In this document: in pieces, positions 1 to 5,768 of the stretch
Layout of the letters: each line of letters opens with the position of its first letter
Position numbering within the stretch: position 1 is the first letter of the stretch
Source: an uncultured Prevotella sp.
GTDB taxonomy: Bacteria; Bacteroidota; Bacteroidia; Bacteroidales; Bacteroidaceae
Length of the DNA: 6,886 nt
Direction of reading: 5' to 3'
NCBI GenBank assembly: GCA_900553155.1
Contig: USCM01000105.1
Span: 1 to 6,886, forward strand
Notes under the pieces: generated by a model
Told to the model about the DNA's origin: nothing
Seen by the model: only the letters and a program-made list of their open reading frames with translations
Databases searched by the model: none
Program-made: the position numbers and the translations under genes

Positions 1-575
1 CCTGGAAGTTCTACGACTCGTTTGAGGCAGGCGACACACGCCGCACCTATCTGCTGCCTACATACACATCGTCGAGCGGCGAGCAGATAGACCGCGACAC
101 GCCAAGCTCGCAGATAGCGGCTGGCCCGATACCTATGAAGTTTGGCTACGACACGGGTGTCAAGGGCAATGGCGGCGCCTCGAGCATCGATCTCATTATC
201 TTCCGTTATGCCGACGTCTACCTGTCGCTTGCCGAGGCTCTGTGCGAGAAGCCAGGCGCTACGGCTGCCGACCTTAAGGAGGCTATAGACAACGTCAACG
301 TGGTGCGCAACCGTGCCGGACTGGGCAACCTGAAGTATGCCGACTACACCGACTCCAACAAGCTGCTTGACGCCATACTAATGGAGCGCTGGCACGAGTT
401 CTGGTGCGAGAACGGACAATTCCGTGCCGACCTCATACGCTATCACAAGCTTGTAGACTGGGTTAAGTGGCTCAACGATTCGCCTTACGCCGCCGACTAC
501 AAGGAGATATATCCGCTGCCAATGTCGGTTATAAGCGACGGCAAGGGTAAGGTGGCGCAGAACCCGAAGTATTGA
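1..575 (+). CDS. SusD/RagB-family outer-membrane glycan-binding lipoprotein, C-terminal part (5' end outside window)
   Basis: This is the last 190 residues of a SusD-like protein; the reading frame starts at base 3 and is open from the window edge to a TGA at 573-575. SusD proteins are surface lipoproteins that cap a SusC TonB-dependent porin and deliver oligosaccharides to it. Visible family signatures are an FYDSFEAGDTRR-like segment at the left edge, RYADVYLSLAEAL (a SusD helical repeat), the VNVVRNRAGL motif, the ILMERWHEFWCENGQFRADLIRY block, and the terminal YPLPMSVISDGKGKVAQNPKY, which matches the usual 'YPIP...NPxxxQNPxY' ending. A full SusD is usually about 500-600 residues, so roughly two thirds is missing, including the signal peptide. 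The identification is firm; the glycan cannot be inferred from this part. It appears to head the operon seen here, with susC expected just upstream. Confidence 0.95.
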   Translation, partial: WKFYDSFEAGDTRRTYLLPTYTSSSGEQIDRDTPSSQIAAGPIPMKFGYDTGVKGNGGASSIDLIIFRYADVYLSLAEALCEKPGATAADLKEAIDNVNVVRNRAGLGNLKYADYTDSNKLLDAILMERWHEFWCENGQFRADLIRYHKLVDWVKWLNDSPYAADYKEIYPLPMSVISDGKGKVAQNPKY

Positions 576-581
576 TGTCTG

Positions 582-620
582 TAGACAAGTAGACGAGTAA
601 ACACGTATACAAGTAAAAAC
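582..620. repeat. Degenerate 8-base tandem repeat in the susD-downstream gap
   Basis: The 51-base gap after susD is almost entirely five imperfect 8-base units: tagacaag (582-589), tagacgag (590-597), taaacacg (598-605), tatacaag (606-613) and a partial taaaaac (614-620). The pattern is ta(g/a/t)acaag-like with a fixed register. It ends 6 bases before the next start codon, so it would form the leader of the DUF4874 gene within the operon transcript. No Bacteroidetes -7 box is seen inside it. Its function is unknown; slipped-strand replication of a microsatellite is the simplest origin. Confidence 0.6.
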
Positions 621-626
621 AATATT

Positions 627-2087
627 ATGAAGAGAACATATAAATATATTCTAAACCTATTGTTGGCTATCGCTGTATCAACGGCAGCGATAGCTTGCAG
701 CAGTTCGTCGTCCGACGGTCCCGACGACCCGTCGACACCCCCTACCGACCAGAAGCAGGTGTTGAAGTCGGTGTCGTACACATCTACCGACGAGACGTTT
801 CTCAATCCGGAGCGAGGCTATTACTCGCAGATAGAGGGCAGCCTTACCAAGGAGGTGTCGCTTGCAAGTTTGCAGGCGCTGCGCAAGAAGGGCAATACGC
901 TTGTAATGTTGATGTATTATCTTACAGGCTACAACAAGGGCCCATTGCCCGAAGACGGCTTGGCGAAGATAGGACGCGACTTTGCCAATGTGCGCAAGGC
1001 TGGTGTCAAGGCTATCGTGCGCTTTGCCTATACCAACAGGCAGGAGGGCGAGGACGCCCCTATGGACGTGATACTGGGGCATCTTGACCAGCTCAAGCCG
1101 GTGCTGAACGACAACAAGGACGTTATAGCCTGTGCACAGGCTGGCTTTATAGGCGCATGGGGCGAGTGGTACTATTCTACCAACAAGCTCAACAACACGT
1201 CGTCGTACAACAAGCTTATAAAGAAATGGCTTGAGGTGTTGCCCGCCGACCGTTGCGTACAGGTGCGTACGCCAAAGTATAAGATGGACTATCTTGCGTC
1301 TAACACTCCGCTTGACGCACAGCACGCGCATACGGCAACCCCCCAGGCACGCATAGCCCACCATAACGATGCGTTTATGGCAGACGCCACCAACATGGGT
1401 ACCTACCAGGATGTGGCTGCCGACAAGGCTTATCTTGCCACCGACGGTCTGTATCTGCCCGTGGGAGGCGAGACCTGTCTGCCGTCTGCGGATGCGGCAA
1501 TAAGCAAGGGTGCCGATGCCATTGGCGACTTGAAGAAGCTGCATTGGTCGTTCCTTAACGACCTCTACGACCAGAAAGTGCTTAACAGCTGGAAGAAGGA
1601 TGGGGTAGGAACAACCATAGCCAACTGTCTTGGCTACCGCATACAGCTTGTCAAGGGAACCTTCTCTACAAAGCATAGTGCAGGCAGCGACCTAAGCATA
1701 AGGCTCATACTGCAGAACAAGGGCTTTGCCGCTATGTACAATCCGCGCAAGGTGGAGCTGGTGCTTGTATCGGCCGACGGCAAGACCGAGTATGTGGCTA
1801 CACTTCCAGTCGATCCACGTACATGGTTGCCTGCCAAGACATCCATAGTAGAGCAGACGGTGGCATTGCCTACGGACATCCAGGACGGCTCTTACAAGTT
1901 GTATCTTGCCCTGCCTGATGCTTGTGAGACGCTTGCCGCTAATGCGATGTACTCGGTGCGCCTTGCCAATAATGGTGTGTGGAACGAGGCTACAGGCCGC
2001 AACAGCTTGGGCGTCGACATAGCTGTAAGCAAGACGGACGCCATGCCTGCAAGCACGTCAAGTGTGAAGTTTGTCAAGAGACAGTAA
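627..2087 (+). CDS. DUF4874/DUF4832 lipoprotein, putative TIM-barrel glycan-active protein
   Basis: A 486-residue predicted lipoprotein. Residues 1-23 form a basic, hydrophobic signal peptide ending AAIA, and Cys24 is the lipidation site, followed by a Ser/Asp/Pro-rich linker (25-43). Residues about 50-200 match the DUF4874 pattern: NPERGYY (60-66), MYYLTGY, the VRKAGVKAIVRFAY strand-loop (122-135), HLDQLKPVL (152-160) and AGFIGAWGEWYY (172-183). The following region matches DUF4832: VRTPKYK (213-219), HHNDAFMA (245-252), GGETC (280-284) and LHWSFLN (305-311). From about residue 340 a beta-rich C-terminal domain follows. The block alternation resembles a (beta/alpha)8 barrel, and Glu180 in WGEW is a candidate acid/base or ligand residue; both points are inference. 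No enzyme activity is known to me for this family. ATG 627 is chosen because it gives a complete signal peptide. It sits 21 bases before the acyltransferase gene. Confidence 0.88.
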   Translation: MKRTYKYILNLLLAIAVSTAAIACSSSSSDGPDDPSTPPTDQKQVLKSVSYTSTDETFLNPERGYYSQIEGSLTKEVSLASLQALRKKGNTLVMLMYYLTGYNKGPLPEDGLAKIGRDFANVRKAGVKAIVRFAYTNRQEGEDAPMDVILGHLDQLKPVLNDNKDVIACAQAGFIGAWGEWYYSTNKLNNTSSYNKLIKKWLEVLPADRCVQVRTPKYKMDYLASNTPLDAQHAHTATPQARIAHHNDAFMADATNMGTYQDVAADKAYLATDGLYLPVGGETCLPSADAAISKGADAIGDLKKLHWSFLNDLYDQKVLNSWKKDGVGTTIANCLGYRIQLVKGTFSTKHSAGSDLSIRLILQNKGFAAMYNPRKVELVLVSADGKTEYVATLPVDPRTWLPAKTSIVEQTVALPTDIQDGSYKLYLALPDACETLAANAMYSVRLANNGVWNEATGRNSLGVDIAVSKTDAMPASTSSVKFVKRQ

Positions 2088-2108
2088 CCCTCAAATAGTA
2101 TAGAAACA

Positions 2109-3287
2109 ATGTGCAACAATTCTATAACCACCACCACATCAGCATCCGCAGTAGCAGTAGCCGATAGTAAGCCGCAGCGCTTGCAGTCGCTCGACGTGCT
2201 TCGGGGTTTTGACATGGCATTGCTCGTCCTCATCCAGCCTATCGTATACACCTGGCTTGAGACGCTCAATCCGTCGTCCGGCACGTTTGCGGGCTTCTTG
2301 CTTGGCCAGTTGCTGCACGTGTCGTGGGAGGGCTTCTGCTTTTGGGACATCATAATGCCTTTGTTCATGTTTATGTCGGGCATAACCATCCCATTTGCCA
2401 TGTCGCGCTACAAGCGTGGGCAGGAGCAGGTGGACCGTAGGTTTTGGCGTCGTGTGGCAAAGCGCTTCGTGGTGTTGTGGGTGTTGGGAATGTTCTGCCA
2501 GGGCAATCTGATGGACTTCGATCTGCACACGCTAAAGCTCTTCAGCAACACGTTGCAGTCGATAGCTGTGGGCTATGTTGTATGCACGCTGCTGTACGTC
2601 TTCCTCTCGTTGCGTATGCAGATAGCCGTAGTGGCTGCGCTGTTCGTGGCGTATATAGGCGTGTTTGCGGTGTGGGGCAATATGGACTTCACGGTAGGCA
2701 CCAACGTATGCCAGCAGATAGACAACAGCGTCTTGGGCAGCATGCGCGACGGAGTGGTATGGAACGGCGATGTATGGACCTTCGACCCCGACTACAACTA
2801 TACGTGGCTGCTGTCGTCGCTCAACTTTGTTGTGACGGTGTTCCTTGGCTGTATAGCCGGCATCGAGCTGCGCAGCAAGCACACACCTATGGCTAAGGCC
2901 ATAAGGCTGTTGTCGGGCGGCATGTTGCTGATAGTGGCAGGTCTGATCCTTTCGCCGTGGATTCCGGTGATAAAGCACATCTGGTCGAGCTCTATGACGT
3001 TGTTCTCGGGCGGTATATGTATGGTGCTGATGGCTGTGTTCTACTATGCTGTAGACATACGCCATTGGGTGTGGGGTACCGGCTGGCTGCGTACGTATGG
3101 TGTCAACTCGCTTGCGGCATACGTCCTGGCACATGTGTCGATGGTGTGCGTTACAGACTGCTTCTTCCATGGGTTTGCCCAGTGGCTTGGCGCCTACTAT
3201 GGGGTGTTGCAGGCAACGGTTGGCGGCTTGCTTATATTCGTCATCTTAAGATGGATGCAGCGCCACGATATTTATATAAAAGCATAA
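2109..3287 (+). CDS. HGSNAT/NagX-like (DUF5009) multi-pass membrane acyltransferase
   Basis: A 392-residue inner-membrane protein with about ten hydrophobic segments (roughly residues 34-53, 76-97, 113-130, 143-164, 168-190, 232-251, 266-286, 290-313, 331-352 and 360-384). Family signatures are LDVLRGFDM (28-36), HVSWEGF with His70, then D80, MPLFMFMSG (83-91), the YTWLLSSLNFVVTVFLG segment, and GVNSLAAYVLAH (331-342). In human heparan-alpha-glucosaminide N-acetyltransferase the catalytic His lies in an equivalent HxxWxG context, so His70 is the candidate acetyl-accepting residue. The family moves acetyl from cytosolic acetyl-CoA across the membrane to an amino sugar; bacterial relatives (NagX) occur with N-acetylglucosamine and chitin catabolism genes. 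Placement inside a Sus operon suggests periplasmic glycan acetylation, but the acceptor is unknown. The first 24 residues are a Thr/Ala-rich cytoplasmic tail. The start is supported by the 21-base gap and the conserved N-terminus. Confidence 0.88.
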   Translation: MCNNSITTTTSASAVAVADSKPQRLQSLDVLRGFDMALLVLIQPIVYTWLETLNPSSGTFAGFLLGQLLHVSWEGFCFWDIIMPLFMFMSGITIPFAMSRYKRGQEQVDRRFWRRVAKRFVVLWVLGMFCQGNLMDFDLHTLKLFSNTLQSIAVGYVVCTLLYVFLSLRMQIAVVAALFVAYIGVFAVWGNMDFTVGTNVCQQIDNSVLGSMRDGVVWNGDVWTFDPDYNYTWLLSSLNFVVTVFLGCIAGIELRSKHTPMAKAIRLLSGGMLLIVAGLILSPWIPVIKHIWSSSMTLFSGGICMVLMAVFYYAVDIRHWVWGTGWLRTYGVNSLAAYVLAHVSMVCVTDCFFHGFAQWLGAYYGVLQATVGGLLIFVILRWMQRHDIYIKA

Positions 3288-3314
3288 TGAAACTATAAAA
3301 TCTTTCATCATATT

Positions 3315-5075
3315 ATGAAAAAACTAAATTATATTGTCGCTCTCCTTATGCTCGTCTTTATGGCGGCATGCAGCGACGACAACAATGTAGAGAGCACCAT
3401 AAAGGATGGCCCTAAGCCTACGATGGATATAGCCGTGTCGCCGGAAGTGGACCTTAAGTATGGCGACGTGATAAACGTGTCGGGCATTATGAACGACGAG
3501 CGCAACCTCGAGCATTACGAGCTGCTGCTCACCTCAGCCTCTGGCGACACGCTTGCAAGCAAGTATCAGATGCTTCTCGGCAAAGAGTTTGTGTGCGACG
3601 ACCATATACAGGTGCCTCTGCCCAAGAACGCCGCGCAGCAAGACTTGCAGCTTACGGTTAAGCTCGACAACACGCGCAACGGCGAGGAGGTGCAGACGTT
3701 CGACATCTATAATGTGTCGGCACCAGAGTTTGGCAATCTTAACCTTATTCTCGGCAACGGACAGGTGGTGGAGCTTGTGCGCAACGGCGACACGTGGGAG
3801 ACGGCTTCGGAGACGATGTTCCCTGCCAAGGTTAAGGGCATCATATCTACCACAACCTCGAAGAGCGGTATATGGTGGGGCATGAAGAACGGCGAGATAG
3901 CATCCATGGCTAAGGACTCTATCGTGATAGGCGGCGATGTGGAGGCTTCCTTCACTGTGGCGTTCAATCCCTATACCTTTGAGCTTACACAGGGCGAGCA
4001 CCACTTCTGGGTGCCTGTTGACGCTGCCGACTGCTACTACATCCTTGGTACCATTTCGGGCCACTGGATGGACGGCGAGATAAAGGAGGAGAACAAGAAG
4101 ATGAAGCTAACGGGATACGAGAGCGGCACCGAACGCTACTACACATGGACTGCTCCTGAGGGCGACGACCCGGCAACGGGTATGTGGGGCTCGACGGCAG
4201 CCGGAACATTCCGCCTGAAGAAGGGTGGGGCCGACAGCTACATCCTTTGGGATGGACATAAGATTGTGGTTAGCGGCAAGGACAACCGCGATATGCAGTT
4301 CCCGCTTACGGCAGCAGGTCCCTTCACGATACGCGCCAACTTCGCTGGCGGCGATTGCGAGTCGGTAGAGGTGGCTGGCGGCGGCAAGGCGGTTAGCTTC
4401 GGCAAGGACGGCAGCGTCGTTGTAAATGGTGTAAAGATGGGTGCGTCGATTGCTTTCTGCAACTCAACCCTGCAGCGCAAGGCTGGCACAAGCTATATAT
4501 ACGAGGGCAAGGTAAAGCTTTCAAAGGGTCAGGTTATAACTTCGCAGTTCGACCTTTCTGGCTTCAAGGGCAACTCGGACCTCTTCAAGGGCATAGGCAA
4601 CTCTTCGTGGACGCTGACGTCAGGCACCGACACCTACTATGTGCGTATGGACCCGTTTGCCGGCGAGCTGTATGCCTGTCCTACCGGCGCTTATCCCGAC
4701 TTTATCTATCTTGACGGATGGAGCCTTGGTCCTAACGCCGACAATGCCATTGTATGGAGTGCCGAGAACGTTATACCGCTTGTGCGCAACGGCTCAAAGT
4801 ATGAGGGTACATTCTACGACTTTGGCTGGGGTGGCGACATCAAGCTGTACCTCTCTTGGCCTGGCAACGGCAAGACAATAACAATGCCTTCGTCAAACTT
4901 CACCGGTTGCGAATATCTCAATGCCGCTGGAGGCGACGGAAGCTTCACTATCCCAAGTGGCACCGGCTTCTACAAGATAGTGGTCGACCTCAAGGAAGGT
5001 GTAGTTGTGGGCGAGGATGGCACGGTTGCCAATAAGGGCTCGCAGCCATTCACACTCGAATATGTAGCACAGTAA
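3315..5075 (+). CDS. SusE/SusF-like multidomain surface glycan-binding lipoprotein
   Basis: A 586-residue predicted surface lipoprotein. Residues 1-18 are a short signal peptide ending MAA; Cys19 is lipidated and followed by SDDNN, an acidic stretch like the export signal that directs Bacteroidetes lipoproteins to the cell surface. The rest is beta-rich with no catalytic motif that I recognise. A first Ig-like module (about 34-135) is followed by a module opening with NLILGNGQVVELVRNG (to residue 158), one opening YYILGTISGHW (241-251), and a C-terminal one opening FIYLDGWSLG (463-472) with a second PLVRNG (488-493). The modular layout, position after SusD and 'YYILG'/'IYLDG' openings fit SusE/SusF-type starch- or glycan-binding proteins; Bacteroides relatives carry DUF5125/DUF5121 labels, which I recall but cannot verify. 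Likely role is holding the polysaccharide at the surface. It is the last gene of the operon, 27 bases after the acyltransferase stop. Confidence 0.82.
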   Translation: MKKLNYIVALLMLVFMAACSDDNNVESTIKDGPKPTMDIAVSPEVDLKYGDVINVSGIMNDERNLEHYELLLTSASGDTLASKYQMLLGKEFVCDDHIQVPLPKNAAQQDLQLTVKLDNTRNGEEVQTFDIYNVSAPEFGNLNLILGNGQVVELVRNGDTWETASETMFPAKVKGIISTTTSKSGIWWGMKNGEIASMAKDSIVIGGDVEASFTVAFNPYTFELTQGEHHFWVPVDAADCYYILGTISGHWMDGEIKEENKKMKLTGYESGTERYYTWTAPEGDDPATGMWGSTAAGTFRLKKGGADSYILWDGHKIVVSGKDNRDMQFPLTAAGPFTIRANFAGGDCESVEVAGGGKAVSFGKDGSVVVNGVKMGASIAFCNSTLQRKAGTSYIYEGKVKLSKGQVITSQFDLSGFKGNSDLFKGIGNSSWTLTSGTDTYYVRMDPFAGELYACPTGAYPDFIYLDGWSLGPNADNAIVWSAENVIPLVRNGSKYEGTFYDFGWGGDIKLYLSWPGNGKTITMPSSNFTGCEYLNAAGGDGSFTIPSGTGFYKIVVDLKEGVVVGEDGTVANKGSQPFTLEYVAQ

Positions 5076-5089
5076 CAGTTTTTTTACTG
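5076..5089 (+). terminator. Weak candidate for the operon transcription end
   Basis: Directly after the last stop codon, cagt (5076-5079) and actg (5086-5089) are inverted around six T residues. The stem is only 4 bp, so this is a poor intrinsic terminator. A second imperfect hairpin, tgcaaca/tgttttgca (5101-5121), follows. Either could mark the 3' end; neither is convincing, and termination may instead be factor-dependent. Confidence 0.2.
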
Positions 5090-5131
5090 ACCGCTCTTTG
5101 TGCAACAATGAGTGTTTTGCAGTTTGTATTA

Positions 5132-5167
5132 CTTCAAACATAAGAAGAACAAAAAGTTTGTTTGAAG
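5132..5167. repeat. 9-bp perfect inverted repeat downstream of the operon
   Basis: cttcaaaca at 5132-5140 is the exact reverse complement of tgtttgaag at 5159-5167, with an 18-base A-rich spacer. No T-tract follows on the + strand, so it does not read as a classical terminator. It lies immediately left of the MITE-like block and could be a hairpin at the operon mRNA end or a protein-binding dyad. Confidence 0.4.
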
Positions 5168-5172
5168 AAATG

Positions 5173-5232
5173 AAGTGTCAATCTGCCAGTTTTTTACTTA
5201 CTGTATTGAGATACAGACAGTTATAGGCTGGC
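5173..5232 (+). repeat. Left terminal inverted repeat of the MITE-like block
   Basis: Left copy of the ~60-base inverted pair. It starts aagtgtcaatctgccagt (5173-5190), continues through tattga (5204-5209) and ttatag (5221-5226), and ends ctggcag (5228-5234). It also contains its own nested symmetry: atctgccag (5181-5189) with ctggcagat (5228-5236), and inside that a perfect ctgtat-tgag-atacag hairpin (5201-5216). This arm can therefore fold alone as well as pair with the right arm. Confidence 0.55.
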
Positions 5233-5295
5233 AGATGGCAGCAGAATAAGGATGATGTAGCAGGGTATCTACCAGGCTCACGCAATTTATAGGAG

Positions 5296-5317
5296 TGGGG
5301 GACGCCCTCGTCCCCCA
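5296..5317. other. Perfect 9-bp GC-rich hairpin
   Basis: tgggggacg (5296-5304) is the exact reverse complement of cgtccccca (5309-5317), with a 4-base ccct loop. Seven of nine pairs are G-C, so the stem should be very stable in RNA or single-stranded DNA. It is not followed by a T-tract, so a terminator role is unlikely. It lies in the core of the MITE-like block. Confidence 0.65.
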
Positions 5318-5321
5318 TATC

Positions 5322-5364
5322 GTGTTACCGAGGCTTTGTAATAGTGTTACCGAGGCTTTGTAAT
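5322..5364. repeat. Tandem duplication of a 22-base unit
   Basis: The 21 bases beginning gtgttaccgaggc at 5322-5342 are repeated without change at 5344-5364, giving a period of 22 bases separated by one variable base (a or c). A third copy starts (gtg at 5366-5368) but decays at once. The perfect identity suggests a recent or maintained duplication. Confidence 0.85.
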
Positions 5365-5391
5365 CGTGCCAAACCGCCTTTATAGCTATGC

Positions 5392-5455
5392 TATCGAGCC
5401 CCAGTTACCATGCCGCCGCTTCTTTCGGCTGGCACATTGGTGATTGGGGCTGATA
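5392..5455. other. Long irregular hairpin in the core of the MITE-like block
   Basis: A strong foldback: gccccagttacca (5398-5410) pairs with tggtgattggggc (5438-5450) through 13 positions, two of them G-U if transcribed to the right; tgcc (5411-5414) pairs with ggca (5431-5434); gccg (5415-5418) pairs with cggc (5426-5429) around a 7-base cttcttt loop. Outside, tatc (5392-5395) can pair with gata (5452-5455) past one bulged base. The result is about 25 pairs with small bulges at 5430 and 5435-5437. The two G-U pairs look like what selection on RNA structure would leave, but this is a single sequence. Confidence 0.6.
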
Positions 5456-5479
5456 TATGGCATGGCAGATTTAATGCTG

Positions 5480-5538
5480 ACAAACTATAATTTATTGGTA
5501 TTCAATAAGATATGGCGATACTGGCAGATTCGTCACTT
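5480..5538 (-). repeat. Right terminal inverted repeat of the MITE-like block
   Basis: Read on the - strand from 5538: aagtgacgaatctgccagt (to 5520), 13 bases, tattga (5507-5502), 11 bases, ttatag, then ttgtcag. The order and spacing match the left arm, with a 14-base instead of 13-base gap there. An additional tggcagat occurs at 5463-5470, echoing the inner end of the left arm at 5229-5236. Confidence 0.55.
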
Positions 5539-5604
5539 TTTATGGCGAACGAAAAAGGAATATAGAATATTATATGTTCCTATTTATATTTTTTGAGCTT
5601 ATTC

Positions 5605-5635
5605 ATTGTTTTCTAAGTATTTTATTCTATCTTTG
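5605..5635 (+). promoter_or_regulatory. Bacteroidetes-type promoter for the ATPase gene
   Basis: tatctttg at 5628-5635 is a perfect match to the TAnnTTTG -7 element recognised by the Bacteroidetes primary sigma factor. attg at 5605-5608 is a reasonable -33 element with a 19-base spacer, within the usual range. Transcription should begin near 5640, leaving a leader of about 130 bases before the ATG at 5769. The surrounding 60 bases are very A/T-rich, as expected for such promoters. Confidence 0.65.
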
Positions 5636-5641
5636 CAATCG

Positions 5642-5730
5642 AAAGACCCTTGGAAAAGTGGCAGGACTAAGCAAAAAGTCCCTTGAAAAACGTGCATGGT
5701 TTCAAGAAAAGTCCCTTGAAAAACGTGCAT
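5642..5730 (+). repeat. Three 33-base tandem repeats forming the leader of the ATPase gene
   Basis: Two copies of a 24-base sequence (5674-5697 and 5707-5730; start aaaagtccc, end cgtgcat) are identical and spaced exactly 33 bases apart. A third, diverged copy lies one period upstream (5642-5665: aaagacccttggaaaagtg). The array starts within a few bases of the predicted transcription start. Between the copies, tttcaag (5700-5706) is the reverse complement of cttgaaa in both neighbours (5682-5688 and 5715-5721), so two alternative hairpins are possible. A 33-base period is three DNA helical turns, which would also suit protein binding on one face. Confidence 0.8.
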
Positions 5731-5768
5731 AGAGTTATTTTGTATTTCTGTAATATATTGAAAATAAG

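Larger units (their letters stand above)
5173..5538. mobile_element. Putative MITE/BIME-like non-autonomous repeat element, 366 bases
   Basis: The block is bounded by two imperfect inverted copies of about 60 bases. The outermost 18 bases, aagtgtcaatctgccagt, recur as the reverse complement at 5520-5538 with three differences, and a second matching segment (tattga, 11 bases, ttatag, then ..tg.cag) follows at nearly the same spacing in both ends. There is no transposase and no convincing ORF inside. The core (5237-5461) holds a GC-rich hairpin, a 22-base tandem duplication and a long irregular hairpin. This layout is typical of miniature inverted-repeat elements. I see no clear target-site duplication, so the exact edges are uncertain, and it could instead be two separate inverted copies of a dispersed intergenic repeat. 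Confidence 0.5.

Noticed and set aside
577..626. Internal promoter for the DUF4874 gene
   Set aside because: No TAnnTTTG element is present in the gap; the A/T-rich end is the usual Bacteroidetes translation leader.
678..1676. Long 332-codon open frame on the - strand opposite the DUF4874 gene
   Set aside because: It lies fully antisense to a gene with clear family motifs and a signal peptide, and its translation is Arg/His/Val-rich low-complexity sequence with no recognisable domain. It is a by-product of G/C-biased codons.
2532..3170. 212-codon open frame on the - strand opposite the acyltransferase
   Set aside because: The translation is very rich in His, Gln and Arg with no hydrophobic core or motif, and the opposite strand encodes a convincing membrane protein.
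5296..5317. Rho-independent terminator
   Set aside because: The stem is strong, but the sequence after it (tatcgtgtt on +, and actcctataa on -) has no T-run.
5642..5730. CRISPR array
   Set aside because: Only two exact units and one diverged unit, with 9-base gaps rather than spacers of about 30 unique bases, and no cas genes nearby.
5076..5768. tRNA or small protein gene in the intergenic region
   Set aside because: I found no cloverleaf with a TTC-loop and acceptor match and no ORF with a plausible start; the foldbacks present do not resemble a tRNA.
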